DNA of 64,000 nucleotides from Roseateles noduli (GTDB lineage: Bacteria > Pseudomonadota > Gammaproteobacteria > Burkholderiales > Burkholderiaceae_C), in NCBI GenBank assembly GCA_002205125.1, contig NIOE01000017.1, positions 62,001 to 126,000 on the forward strand, read 5' to 3'. This document shows, piece after piece, positions 8,863-17,802 of this stretch (position 1 is the first letter of the stretch; the number at the start of each line of letters is the position of its first letter). The notes below the pieces were generated by a model. The model made no database searches and was not told the origin of the DNA. It was given only the letters and a program-made list of their open reading frames with translations. A program made the translations under genes and the position numbers.

Positions 8863-11800
8863 TCAGATTGGCGAATGAACCAAGGTGAAGCTGAGCGAAG
8901 TCGACGCGCCGACATTGCCTGCCGCATCAACCAGCCGCACCGCCATCTCCAAGGGGCCGTCTCGACCGTCATGGTTGTAGTCTTCAAGAAGGAAGGGGCC
9001 CGTCAGCGTCCCTGCGTCATGCCAATAGGACTCGTCCGCGAAACTGAACTGGACTTTCAGGCCGGACTCCTGCCCCACGACCACGATCGCGCCGTCTGAC
9101 GTCACCCGGTCTGTGGCACTGGAGCCGTCGTCTTTCCTGAGAGCTAGCGTCGGCGCGGCCGGTGCATGGATGTCGACGGAGATCGGGCTGCTTGACACCG
9201 CGCTGTGGTTGCCGACGAGGTCCGTCTGCCGAAGCATCAACGTGTAGTTGCCATCGGGCTCGCCGTCGAACAAGGCTTTCACGGGCAGCTGCGATCCGGA
9301 GAAATCCGACCAATGGCCGCCTCCGTCCACGCTGAACTGCTGGTGGGCCTCGCGCTCGAGACCGTAGACGACGAGTGTGTCCTCCAGACCCAACACTGCC
9401 TTCTTGAGCGGCATGCCATCGGCGCCGTAGACCGCCCCCCCTGTCGGAGCCTCCTGGAACGGCGCGACCCAGTAGGGAGTCGCCGCGAAGTTGTCGAAGA
9501 CGAACTGGAACGGGGCGCTGACAGTCCCGTTGCCGGCACCATCCACCTGCTTCACCTCCACGACCTGGCGCTCATGGCCGATCGAGGAGGCGCCGAACAG
9601 TGAGGCCGGAAGCGTATCGCCACTGAATGCCGTCCAGGTCTGCCCTTGATCCAGGCTGTAGAAGGTCGCATTGCCGCTCTCCAGACCGGTGACCTTGAGA
9701 TCCGGCTTCGCCGCCACGGTCAGGCCGTCCTGATTCAACGCAGTCGGTCCGAGCAACGAAAGTATCGGCACAGGCGGCGCGGTGACATCGACGTCGACCG
9801 TCAGCGTCGTCGTCGGACCCACGTTGCCGGCCACGTCGGTCTGACGCACATCGAGGTGGATGGCGCCATCCTGATGGAAGATCGAGGTCGGGATCTTTCC
9901 GTCCGACGCCGTCTGCCACGGTGAAGTGGCATCGAGGCGATAGTCGACGCGGGCCCCCGGCTCGACGCCCAGCGGCACGATGGTGTCCGAGAGGCCGAGC
10001 GCCGGCTTGTCGCCCGACATCGCCCAGTGCAAGGCCTCCGGCGCCTGCCGGTCCAGCGTGAAGCTCAGATCGGCAACGGCGCCTTCATTGCCGGCCGCGT
10101 CGATCTGCTTGACCTGGAGATGCTTGTCACCGTCGGCGCCGAACATCGATTCCGGCAGCTGCGCATCGCCGCTGCGAGGGATCCAGGTCTTGCCGCCGTC
10201 GAGGCTGACGGCGAGCGTGGCGCCTGGATCCAGCCCCGCGACGTTCACGGAGCCCGACGAGGTGACCAGGTCGTGATCGCTGCCGCCCGTGTCCTTCGCC
10301 AGCGACAGGATCGGGGCCGGCGGGGCGGTGACGTCGATGTCGGCAACCAGCGTCGTGGTCGTGCTCACATTGCCGGCCACATCGGTCTGGCGCACCTCGA
10401 TGTGCGCGATCCCGTCGTGCTGGAACTGCGAGACCGGGATCCGCCCGTCTTTCGCGACGAGCCACGGAGCCGCCGCATCCGTCCGGTATTCGACCACCGC
10501 ATCCGGTTCGACGCCCTCGAGCGCGATGACGTCCGCCGCGCCCAGCGCCGTCTTGCCGGCCGGCATCGTCCAGCGCAAGGCGCCCGGAGCTTCCCGCTCC
10601 AGGGTGAAGCTCAGGTCGGCGACGGCGCCTTCGTTGCCGGCCGCGTCGATCTGCTTGACCTGGAGATGCTTGTCACCGTCGGCGCCGAACATCGATTCCG
10701 GCAGCTGCGCATCGCCGCTGCGAGGGATCCAGGTCTTGCCGCCGTCGAGGCTGACGGCGAGCGTGGCGCCTGGATCCAACCCCGCGACGTTCACCGCACC
10801 CGACGAGGTGACCCGATCATGATCGCTGCTGCCGGTGTCCTTCGCCAGAGACAGGGTCGGGGCCGGCGGGGCGGTGATGTCGATGTCGGCGACCAGCGTC
10901 GACGTCGCGCTCACATTGCCGGCCACGTCGGTCTGGCGCACCTCGATGTGCGCGATCCCGTCGTGCTGGAACTGCGTGACCGGGATCCGCCCGTCTTTCG
11001 CGACGAGCCACGGAGCCGCCGCATCCGTCCGATATTCGACCACCGCATCCGGTTCGACGCCCTCGAGCGCGATGACGTCCGCCGCGCCCAGCGCCGTCTT
11101 GCCGGCCGGCATCGTCCAGCGCAACGCGTCCGGCGCCTGCCGGTCCAGTGTGAAGGTCAACCCGGCGACGGCGCTCTCGCTGCCCTTCGCATCGATCTGC
11201 TTCACCTGGAGATGCTGCTCCCCGTCGGCGCCGAACATCGAGTCCGGCAGCACGGTGTCGCCACCGCGCGTCGACCAGGTCCGGCCGCCGTCGAGACTCA
11301 CGGCCAGCGTGGCACCCGCCTCCAGCCCCGCGACGTTCACCGCGCCGGATGAAGAGACCCGATCCTGGTCGCTGCGGCCGGTATCCGCCGCCAGCGACAG
11401 GACAGGGGTGACCGGCACATGGGCGGACGGCGTCGGGTCCGGGTCTGCCGGCGGCGTGGGGTCCGGCTTGCCCGGATCGGGCTGTCCTGGGTCGGGTTGT
11501 TGCGGTTGGTCGGGTTTCGGCTGATCGGGGACGGGCTCATCCGGCGTGGGTTGATCGGGTTTGGGTTGATCGGGTTTGGATTGATCCGGCGCCGGTTGAT
11601 CCGGCTTGGGCTGTTCGGGCGTCGGGTGGTCGGGCGCCGGTTGATCCGGACCGGTCGGCTTCGACGATCCGGGATCGGGTTTCTGGTCCGGCACGGTCGG
11701 ATCCGATTTCGGGTGATCGGGATTCTTCGGATCGGCGACGACGGCCGGCGGCGGCGTCACCGGAGAGGACGTCTTCAAGGAGGACGTGCCCGCGAGGACG

Positions 11801-12156
11801 CCCGCGCCCCCGATGCCCAGCAGACCGAGCGCCGCAGCCAGCAACGCGGCAGAGTGGTCGTCGTGCGCATCGCGGTCCACCGGCAGCCCCTCAAGCGAGG
11901 GTTCGGCAGACGGCGAAGGGCCGGAGGCTCCGGTGTCGACGCTCGCCGCCACACCGCTGTCCGGGCTGCTCGCGGTGGGCTCGGGAACGGGGGCCGCGGC
12001 AGATCCCGTCGCCACGTCGCCGGACGGGGCGGCCGCCTCGTCGAGGCGCTCTTCTTCGCCGCGAAGCGCCTGACGCTTGCGCGTATCGGGCATGGGGCGG
12101 CTTGTGGGGGACAGCGGCGCACGCGCGCCGGGCGGCTGTTCTTGGTGGTCGGACAT
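8863..12156 (-). CDS. Large tandem Ig-like repeat protein with Pro-rich linker
   Basis: A 1097-residue probable surface or envelope protein. An acidic, disordered N-terminus (1-100) precedes one hydrophobic segment (about 103-123, Ala/Leu/Gly-rich). A low-complexity stretch of PDQPKPDQP-type repeats (about 135-245) resembles a wall- or membrane-spanning spacer. The rest is a tandem array of Ig-like beta-sandwich modules, with recurring VAGNV(S/G)(A/T)(T/S)T and SLDGG(K/R)TW motifs. Three central units repeat at 182 residues, each made of two modules. No cleavable signal peptide and no type I secretion signal are evident. Most likely an adhesin or other surface repeat protein. The ATG at 12156 has no clear ribosome site; ATG 12093 (MPDTRK) is possible. 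Confidence 0.8.
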   Translation of the reverse strand: MSDHQEQPPGARAPLSPTSRPMPDTRKRQALRGEEERLDEAAAPSGDVATGSAAAPVPEPTASSPDSGVAASVDTGASGPSPSAEPSLEGLPVDRDAHDDHSAALLAAALGLLGIGGAGVLAGTSSLKTSSPVTPPPAVVADPKNPDHPKSDPTVPDQKPDPGSSKPTGPDQPAPDHPTPEQPKPDQPAPDQSKPDQPKPDQPTPDEPVPDQPKPDQPQQPDPGQPDPGKPDPTPPADPDPTPSAHVPVTPVLSLAADTGRSDQDRVSSSGAVNVAGLEAGATLAVSLDGGRTWSTRGGDTVLPDSMFGADGEQHLQVKQIDAKGSESAVAGLTFTLDRQAPDALRWTMPAGKTALGAADVIALEGVEPDAVVEYRTDAAAPWLVAKDGRIPVTQFQHDGIAHIEVRQTDVAGNVSATSTLVADIDITAPPAPTLSLAKDTGSSDHDRVTSSGAVNVAGLDPGATLAVSLDGGKTWIPRSGDAQLPESMFGADGDKHLQVKQIDAAGNEGAVADLSFTLEREAPGALRWTMPAGKTALGAADVIALEGVEPDAVVEYRTDAAAPWLVAKDGRIPVSQFQHDGIAHIEVRQTDVAGNVSTTTTLVADIDVTAPPAPILSLAKDTGGSDHDLVTSSGSVNVAGLDPGATLAVSLDGGKTWIPRSGDAQLPESMFGADGDKHLQVKQIDAAGNEGAVADLSFTLDRQAPEALHWAMSGDKPALGLSDTIVPLGVEPGARVDYRLDATSPWQTASDGKIPTSIFHQDGAIHLDVRQTDVAGNVGPTTTLTVDVDVTAPPVPILSLLGPTALNQDGLTVAAKPDLKVTGLESGNATFYSLDQGQTWTAFSGDTLPASLFGASSIGHERQVVEVKQVDGAGNGTVSAPFQFVFDNFAATPYWVAPFQEAPTGGAVYGADGMPLKKAVLGLEDTLVVYGLEREAHQQFSVDGGGHWSDFSGSQLPVKALFDGEPDGNYTLMLRQTDLVGNHSAVSSSPISVDIHAPAAPTLALRKDDGSSATDRVTSDGAIVVVGQESGLKVQFSFADESYWHDAGTLTGPFLLEDYNHDGRDGPLEMAVRLVDAAGNVGASTSLSFTLVHSPI
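9950..11400 (-). repeat. Three tandem 546-bp coding repeats inside the Ig-like gene
   Basis: The marker word GATCTGCTT(G/C)ACCTGGAGATGCT begins at 10102, 10648 and 11194, exactly 546 bases (182 codons) apart. The first two copies are almost identical over hundreds of bases; the third has diverged more. Such near-identity suggests recent duplication or gene conversion, and repeat number may vary between strains. The outer limits are approximate. Confidence 0.85.
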
Positions 12157-12324
12157 GATGGACAGGGTAGGAGGAGGGACCTCACAGTCTGTTCATGTCA
12201 GCCGCCGACCGCATCGGCTTCGACCTGCTGTCGAGGTCGACGCCTCCGACCCAAGTGGGTAGGCCATCTACCGATAGTGCTGGAAGATGACCGTGGATGC
12301 GCGGGTGTCGCCCCGCTCGATGGG

Positions 12325-13746
12325 CTACTCGACCGCCTTGAGCATGTCCTCGACCACCTTCTTCGCGTCACCGAAGACCATCATGGTCTTGTCCATGTAG
12401 AAGAGCTCGTTGTCCAGCCCCGCGTAGCCCGCCGCCATCGACCGCTTGTTGACGATGATGGTCCGCGCCTTGTACGCCTCGAGGATGGGCATGCCGAAGA
12501 TCGGACTGCCCTTCTGCAGCGCGGCCGGGTTCACCACGTCGTTGGCGCCGAGGATGATGGCGACGTCGGTCTGGCCGAACTCGGCGTTGATGTCCTCCAT
12601 CTCGTGCACCTGGTCGTAGGGCACCTCGGCCTCCGCGAGCAGCACGTTCATGTGGCCGGGCATGCGGCCGGCCACCGGATGGATCGCATAGCGGACCGTC
12701 ACGCCCTTGTCGATCAGCTTCTGCGCGAGCTCCTTGACCGCGTGCTGCGCGCGCGCCACCGCCAGGCCGTAGCCGGGGACGATGATGACGCTCTCGGCAT
12801 TGCCGAGGATGAAGGCGGCGTCGTCGGCGCTGCCGCTCTTCACGTTGCGCTGCTGTGTCGAGGCGGCCGCGGCGCCGGCCTCCGCGCCGAAGCCGCCCAG
12901 GATCACGTTGAAGAACGAGCGGTTCATCGCCTTGCACATGATGTAGCTCAGGATCGCGCCCGAGCTGCCCACCAGCGATCCCGCGATGATCAGCATGCTG
13001 TTGTTGAGCGAGAAGCCGATGCCCGCCGCCGCCCAGCCGGAATAGCTGTTCAGCATGGACACGACCACCGGCATGTCGGCGCCGCCGATGGGGATGATCA
13101 GCAGCACGCCGAGCGCGAAGCCCAGCAGCGCGACGAGGATGAAGTCCATCGAGCTCTGCGAGTGCCAGAAGCCGAAGATGAAGAAGGCCGCGGCCAGGCC
13201 CAGGATCGCGTTCAGCCAGTGCTGGCCGGGGAAGGTGACGGGCGCGCCCTGGAACAGCCGGAACTTGTACTTGCCGCTGAGCTTGCCGAAGGCGATCACC
13301 GAGCCGGAGAAGGTCACCGCGCCGATGAAGCAGCCGAGCGCGAGCTCGACGCGGTTGCCGCCGGGAATCGGTTCGCCGCGCGGCGCGATGGCGAAGGCAT
13401 GCGGCTCCACGACCGCGGCGCCAGCGATGCACACGGCGGCCAGGCCGATCATGCTGTGCATGAAGGCGACCAGCTCCGGCATCTTGGTCATCTCGACGCG
13501 CTGCGCCATCACCGTGCCGATGCCGCCGCCGATCACCAGGCCACCGAGCACGTAGCCCAGACCGAGCGTCTGCCCGCCCGCGAGCTTGACGATCAGCGCG
13601 CCGGTCGTGAGCACCGCGATGGTCATGCCGACCATGCCGAAGACGTTGCCGCGGATGGAGGTCGTCGGATGCGACAGGCCCTTCAGCGCCTGGATGAAGC
13701 AGACGCTGGCGATCAGGTACAGGAGGGTGACCAGGTTCATCGACAT
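12325..13746 (-). CDS. pntB: NAD(P) transhydrogenase subunit beta PntB
   Basis: A 473-residue inner-membrane subunit of the proton-translocating transhydrogenase, which reduces NADP+ with NADH using the proton gradient. About nine hydrophobic helices fill residues 1-265 (domain II). The soluble NADP(H)-binding domain III follows, with VPGYGLAVARAQHAV near residue 320 and HPVAGRMPGHMNVLLAEA after it. Length is typical. It is the last gene of pntAA-pntAB-pntB, starting five bases after pntAB, so it should be co-translated with it. Confidence 0.97.
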   Translation of the reverse strand: MSMNLVTLLYLIASVCFIQALKGLSHPTTSIRGNVFGMVGMTIAVLTTGALIVKLAGGQTLGLGYVLGGLVIGGGIGTVMAQRVEMTKMPELVAFMHSMIGLAAVCIAGAAVVEPHAFAIAPRGEPIPGGNRVELALGCFIGAVTFSGSVIAFGKLSGKYKFRLFQGAPVTFPGQHWLNAILGLAAAFFIFGFWHSQSSMDFILVALLGFALGVLLIIPIGGADMPVVVSMLNSYSGWAAAGIGFSLNNSMLIIAGSLVGSSGAILSYIMCKAMNRSFFNVILGGFGAEAGAAAASTQQRNVKSGSADDAAFILGNAESVIIVPGYGLAVARAQHAVKELAQKLIDKGVTVRYAIHPVAGRMPGHMNVLLAEAEVPYDQVHEMEDINAEFGQTDVAIILGANDVVNPAALQKGSPIFGMPILEAYKARTIIVNKRSMAAGYAGLDNELFYMDKTMMVFGDAKKVVEDMLKAVE

Positions 13747-13750
13747 GGGA

Positions 13751-14098
13751 TCAGCCCTTCTTCGCGTGGTTGCCGGCCCCGTCGCCCTTGCCGTCGGCGG
13801 GCGCCTTGCGTTCCTTCTTCCTGAACATCTCCAGCATCCGTCGCGTGACGAGGAAGCCGCCGAAGACGTTGACCGCCGCGAGCGCGACGGCGAAAGTGCC
13901 CAGCCCCTTGCCGAGCGCAGTCTCGGTGAGCGCCGCGGCGAGCATCGCGCCGACGATGACGATGGCGGAGATCGCGTTGGTCACGGCCATCAGCGGCGTG
14001 TGCAGCGCGGGCGTGACGGTCCAGACGACGTGGTAGCCGACGTAGATGGCCAGCACGAAGATCGTCAGGTTGATCAGGGTCGGGGAGACGGCGTCCAT
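13751..14098 (-). CDS. pntAB: NAD(P) transhydrogenase subunit alpha part 2 (membrane part)
   Basis: A 115-residue protein matching the C-terminal membrane domain of PntA, encoded separately as in Rhodospirillum and many betaproteobacteria. Three to four hydrophobic helices are visible: [16 protein letters not shown], a middle [16 protein letters not shown] helix, and [23 protein letters not shown] near the end. It builds the proton channel together with PntB. A charged Lys-rich tail follows. It lies between pntAA (55-base gap) and pntB (4-base gap). Confidence 0.94.
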   Translation of the reverse strand: MDAVSPTLINLTIFVLAIYVGYHVVWTVTPALHTPLMAVTNAISAIVIVGAMLAAALTETALGKGLGTFAVALAAVNVFGGFLVTRRMLEMFRKKERKAPADGKGDGAGNHAKKG

Positions 14099-14153
14099 GC
14101 GGAGAGCTCCTTCCGGGAAACGAGGAACGAGGAAACGGGGTCGGGACCGGCGC

Positions 14154-15272
14154 TCAGGCTTTGCGCAACACCTGGCCCTCGTGCGCGACGAGGCAGGCGG
14201 TCACGATGTCGTCGTCGGCGGGCAGCGCGAAGCCGCCCTCCTTCGTCAGCACCAGCTTCAGGAAATCCAGCAGGTTGCGCGCGTAGAGCGACGACGAGTC
14301 CGCCGCGACCAGCGCGGGCAGGTTGGTCTCGCCGACCAGCGTGACGCCGTGCTTGCGCACGGTCTGGCCCGGCTCGGTCAGCGGGCAGTTGCCGCCGGCG
14401 GGCGCCGCGATGTCGACGATCACCGAGCCGGGCTTCATCGCGCGGACCATCTCCTCGGTGACGAGCACCGGCGCCGGTCGGCCGGGGATCAGCGCGGTGG
14501 TGATGACGACGTCGGCCTGCGCAACGCGCTTGGCCACTTCGACCTGCTGGCGCTGCAGCCAGCCCGGCGGCATCGGGCGGGCGTAACCGCCGACGCCGAC
14601 GGCGGCCTCGCGTTCCTCGTCGGTCTCGTAGGGCACGTCGATGAACTTGGCGCCCAGCGACTCGACCTGTTCCTTGACGGCGGGTCGCACGTCCGAGGCC
14701 TCGATCACCGCACCCAGGCGCTTGGCCGTCGCGATCGCCTGCAGGCCCGCGACGCCGACGCCGAGCACGACCACCCGCGCGGCCTTGATCGTGCCGGCCG
14801 CGGTCATCAGCATCGGGAACAGGCGCTGGTAGTGGAAGGCGCCCAGCATCACCGCCTTGTAGCCGGCGATGTTGGCCTGGCTGGAGAGCACGTCCATGCT
14901 CTGCGCCCGCGAGGTGCGCGGCGCCGCTTCCAGCGCGAAGGCGGTGAGGCGGGCACCGGCCAGACGCTCCAGGCCGTCGCGGTCGAACGGATTGAGCATC
15001 CCGACCAGGACCGCCCCCGGCTTGAAGAGCGCCAGTTCGCCCGGGTCCGGCGACCGGACCTTGAGCACCAGGTCCGCGCCGAAGGCGGCGGCCCGGTCGA
15101 CGATCTCCGCGCCGGCGGCGGCGAAGGCCTCGTCGGTGGCGCTGGCGTTCAGGCCCGCGCCGCTTTCCACCCTCAGCGCATGGCCCTGGGCGACGAGCTT
15201 CTTGACGGTTTCCGGCGTCGCGGCGACGCGCGTCTCTCCCGCCGCGGTTTCCTGCGGCACACCGATCAGCAT
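14154..15272 (-). CDS. pntAA: NAD(P) transhydrogenase subunit alpha part 1 (NAD-binding)
   Basis: A 372-residue cytosolic domain I that binds NAD(H) and passes hydride to domain III of PntB. It belongs to the alanine dehydrogenase/PntA family. The N-terminal [20 protein letters not shown] is characteristic, and the Rossmann fold shows [22 protein letters not shown] near residue 170. It ends at the domain boundary, with the membrane part supplied by pntAB. It is the first gene of the operon; the 240-base divergent region to the His/Asp-rich protein gene must carry its promoter. Confidence 0.96.
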   Translation of the reverse strand: MLIGVPQETAAGETRVAATPETVKKLVAQGHALRVESGAGLNASATDEAFAAAGAEIVDRAAAFGADLVLKVRSPDPGELALFKPGAVLVGMLNPFDRDGLERLAGARLTAFALEAAPRTSRAQSMDVLSSQANIAGYKAVMLGAFHYQRLFPMLMTAAGTIKAARVVVLGVGVAGLQAIATAKRLGAVIEASDVRPAVKEQVESLGAKFIDVPYETDEEREAAVGVGGYARPMPPGWLQRQQVEVAKRVAQADVVITTALIPGRPAPVLVTEEMVRAMKPGSVIVDIAAPAGGNCPLTEPGQTVRKHGVTLVGETNLPALVAADSSSLYARNLLDFLKLVLTKEGGFALPADDDIVTACLVAHEGQVLRKA

Positions 15273-15515
15273 CTGGAGGTCCTCCGTCCGATTCAGGGTC
15301 CGGGCGAGCTTAACCGGGTGACCGCCCTGGGCGAGCCTCGCCCGCGACAGGGGTTTTCACCAGGGAGACGCGCCCCCGCAACCCGGCGTCAACGGGGCCG
15401 CAACGGGGCCGCAACCTCCCGGCAATGCTGTTTCGAGTGGTGAACAGCGGTCGTCCGGACGGGTGAAAGCAGCGTTAAATGGAGGCGTCCAATGACCCCC
15501 GAAAGGAGTCACCCC

Positions 15516-16043
15516 ATGATCAAGAAGATGGTTTTCAGCAGTGCGTTGGCGATCGCGGCCCTGGCACCCATGGCTTCGCAGGCGGCCGACGTCGGCGTGT
15601 CGGTGAGCATCGGCGAACCGGGCTTCTACGGCCAGATCGACATCGGCAACGTCCGGCCCCAGGTCGTGTACGAGCGCCCGGTGCTGGTCCAGCGCGTCCC
15701 CGCGCCGGAACCGGCGGTCTACCTGATGGTGCCTCCGGGCCACCAGAAGAACTGGGCGCGCTACTGCGGGCGCTACAACGCCTGCGGCCGCCCGGTGTAT
15801 TTCGTCCGCGAGACCTGGTACCGCGACGTCTACGCGCCGCAATACCGCCGCGAGCACACCGAATACCGCTGGCGTCCGGACGGCCGCCGCGACTGGCGCG
15901 ACGACCACGGTCACGGCCGCGGGCCGGATCGTGGCCCGGATCGCGGACCGGACCGGGACCATGGCCGGGGCCCCGACCATGACCATGACCACGGACGCGG
16001 TCCCGATCGCGACCGGGACGACCACGACCGCGGTCGTCGCTGA
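15516..16043 (+). CDS. Secreted protein with Arg/Asp/Gly/His-rich C-terminal tail
   Basis: A 175-residue exported protein of unknown function. ATG 15516 is chosen because AAAGGAG lies seven bases upstream; it gives a good signal peptide (MIKKMVFSSALAIAALAP, cleavage near SQA-AD). Residues 25-120 form a compact domain with two Cys (RYCGRYNACGRPVYFV) that may pair. The last 50 residues are a highly charged repeat of DHGRGPDRGPD units, likely disordered and able to bind metal or anionic polymer (inference). A rho-independent terminator follows. No neighbouring gene suggests a role. Confidence 0.82.
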   Translation: MIKKMVFSSALAIAALAPMASQAADVGVSVSIGEPGFYGQIDIGNVRPQVVYERPVLVQRVPAPEPAVYLMVPPGHQKNWARYCGRYNACGRPVYFVRETWYRDVYAPQYRREHTEYRWRPDGRRDWRDDHGHGRGPDRGPDRGPDRDHGRGPDHDHDHGRGPDRDRDDHDRGRR

Positions 16044-16060
16044 TCCCCTGTCCTGATGAC

Positions 16061-16086
16061 AAAACCCCGGCACGCCGGGGTTTTTC
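16061..16086 (+). terminator. Rho-independent terminator
   Basis: CCCCGG and CCGGGG pair across a CACG loop. The stem is preceded by four A and followed by five T, 18 bases past the stop of the His/Asp-rich protein gene. Confidence 0.88.
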
Positions 16087-16178
16087 ATTTTCGGCGTTCA
16101 CAATGCGGCCCGCACCCAAAGCGGTGGCCGCTCCCGGCATTGGCGCCGCGGCTCGCGCCGCCCTTTCAGGAAGGACCA

Positions 16179-16673
16179 ATGACCGAACGATTCAAGCCCA
16201 GCGTCACCGTCGCCGCCGTGATCGAACAGGACGGCCGCTACCTGCTGGTCGAAGAGCTCACCCGCGACGGATTGCTGCTGAACAACCCCGCCGGCCACCT
16301 GGAGCAGGCGGAGTCCGCGATCGACGCCGTCGTCCGCGAAGTCCTCGAGGAAACCGCCCGGCCGTTCACGCCGGACGCCTTCCTCGGCGTCTACATGTCG
16401 CGCTTCCTGCGTCCCGACCGCAACGACGACGTCACCTACGTGCGGTTGGCGTTCACCGGCCGGGTCGGCGAGCAGATCCCGGGCCGTCCGTTCGACGAGC
16501 CCATCCAGCGCACGCTGTGGCTGACGCTGGACGAGATCCGCGCCAGCCAGGACCGCCATCGCAGCCCGCTGATCCTGCAGTGCATCGAGGATCACGCCGC
16601 CGGCCGCCGGCTGCCGATCGAGGCCGTCAGCGGCCACCCGTCGCTGTACGCGCCGCGGGCCTGGCCGCATTGA
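16179..16673 (+). CDS. Nudix hydrolase (NudJ-like)
   Basis: A 164-residue Nudix enzyme, probably cytoplasmic, that hydrolyses nucleoside diphosphate-linked compounds. E. coli NudJ acts on thiamin pyrophosphate precursors and nucleoside di-/triphosphates. The Nudix box is GHLEQAESAIDAVVREVLEE, which fits the GX5EX7REUXEEXGU pattern (residues about 46-66), although the last Gly is replaced (TA). Placement and length resemble NudJ. ATG 16179 is preceded by AGGAAGG. In many Burkholderiales nudJ sits just before mnmA, as here once the intervening response-regulator gene is skipped, which supports a link to nucleotide housecleaning. Confidence 0.88.
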   Translation: MTERFKPSVTVAAVIEQDGRYLLVEELTRDGLLLNNPAGHLEQAESAIDAVVREVLEETARPFTPDAFLGVYMSRFLRPDRNDDVTYVRLAFTGRVGEQIPGRPFDEPIQRTLWLTLDEIRASQDRHRSPLILQCIEDHAAGRRLPIEAVSGHPSLYAPRAWPH

Positions 16674-16685
16674 GCGGCGACGCGC

Positions 16686-17564
16686 TCAGAGGGTCATCGC
16701 GGCGCTGATCGCCTGCTCGCTGTGGCGCGGCTCGCGCCGGCAGGCTTCCAGCTCGTTGACCGCGCAGCGCGCCAGCGTCATCAGCGATTCGCGCTGCCGT
16801 TCGCGCAGCCGGCGCGGCAGCCGGTCCATCACGCACAGGCTGCCGACGACCTCGCCGGTCGAGAGCGACAGCGGCACCGACGCGTAGAAGCGCACGTAGG
16901 GCGCGCCCTGCACCAGCGGATGGTCCAGGAAGCGCTGGTCGTGCCAGGTGTCGGGCACTTCCTGCAGGTGGCCGTGGTGCATCACGTGCGTGCACAGGCC
17001 GCGGGCCCGCGGGATCTGCCGCAGCTGCAGGCCGGAGGTGCCGATCAGCCGCAGCTGCTCGCCGTCGACCAGACCGACGGCCGCCATCGCGCCGCCGCTG
17101 ATGTCGCAGGCCAGATCCGCCAGTTCGTCGAAGGCGACGTGGACGCGCGACTGCACGTCCAGCCCGTCCACGGCGGCCTGGCGTTCTTGCTCGTCCGCCT
17201 GCAGCGGGGCGAGCCAGCCGCGCAGGGTCGCCAGCGCCTCGTCGCACTGGAGGCCCTTCTCGAAGAAGCCGGAGATGCCGTGCTCCGCGCAGGCGCGCCG
17301 CATCTCCTCGTAGTAGCTGTGGGTCAGCACGATCACCCGGGCGCCGACGCCCAGTTGCCGGATCGCCCGCAGCACCCGCAGGCCGCTGCCCGGCTGCAAC
17401 GCCAGGTCCATCACCACCACGTCCGGCTGCGTCTGCGTGATGACCTCGATGGCGGACTGCTCGCAGGCGGCCTCGCCCACCACGTGGATCTGGCGCTCCC
17501 GCGCCAGCAAGGCCTGCCACTGCGCCCGTGCCGTGATGGATCCGTCGACGATGACGATGTTCAT
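16686..17564 (-). CDS. Response regulator with receiver and GAF domains
   Basis: 292 residues. Residues 1-120 form an intact CheY-like receiver: VDGS at the acidic pocket, phospho-acceptor Asp in VVMDLALQPGSG, Thr in VLTHSYY and Lys in FFEKG. Residues 135-270 are a GAF domain with CTHVMHHGHLQEVPDTW and RFYASVPLSLSTGEVVGSLCVMD. There is no DNA-binding or enzymatic output. The GAF domain resembles that of the diguanylate cyclase at 33.7 kb. It may be a single-domain-type regulator acting by protein contact; no kinase is adjacent. It sits between the Nudix gene and mnmA on the opposite strand. Confidence 0.88.
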   Translation of the reverse strand: MNIVIVDGSITARAQWQALLARERQIHVVGEAACEQSAIEVITQTQPDVVVMDLALQPGSGLRVLRAIRQLGVGARVIVLTHSYYEEMRRACAEHGISGFFEKGLQCDEALATLRGWLAPLQADEQERQAAVDGLDVQSRVHVAFDELADLACDISGGAMAAVGLVDGEQLRLIGTSGLQLRQIPRARGLCTHVMHHGHLQEVPDTWHDQRFLDHPLVQGAPYVRFYASVPLSLSTGEVVGSLCVMDRLPRRLRERQRESLMTLARCAVNELEACRREPRHSEQAISAAMTL

Positions 17565-17802
17565 GATCTTGTGCTCCCTGTTTCATTCAGTTTCTTCCCG
17601 CGCCGGAACGCGGTGGAGTCGGCAATGGCGGGCACGCCTGTCGGCGTTGTCGCAAACCCTTGCCAGCCATCCCTGACACCTGAATGGGGGGATCGCCCCT
17701 CGGCCGTGTCCTGCGTCACGGACGGGCGTGCCTGCGGCAGACCATCCACGCCCCGACCCCGCTCCGATTGGGTGATGCCGACCTTTGGGACAATGCCGCC
17801 CC

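Noticed and set aside
9950-11740. CRISPR-like periodicity in the Ig-like gene
   Set aside because: Repeats are in frame, 546 bases long or short Pro-codon repeats, with no unique spacers and no cas genes.
15380-15415. Short tandem AACGGGGCCGC repeat upstream of the secreted protein
   Set aside because: Only two to three copies in GC-rich DNA, no symmetry or spacing that suggests an operator.
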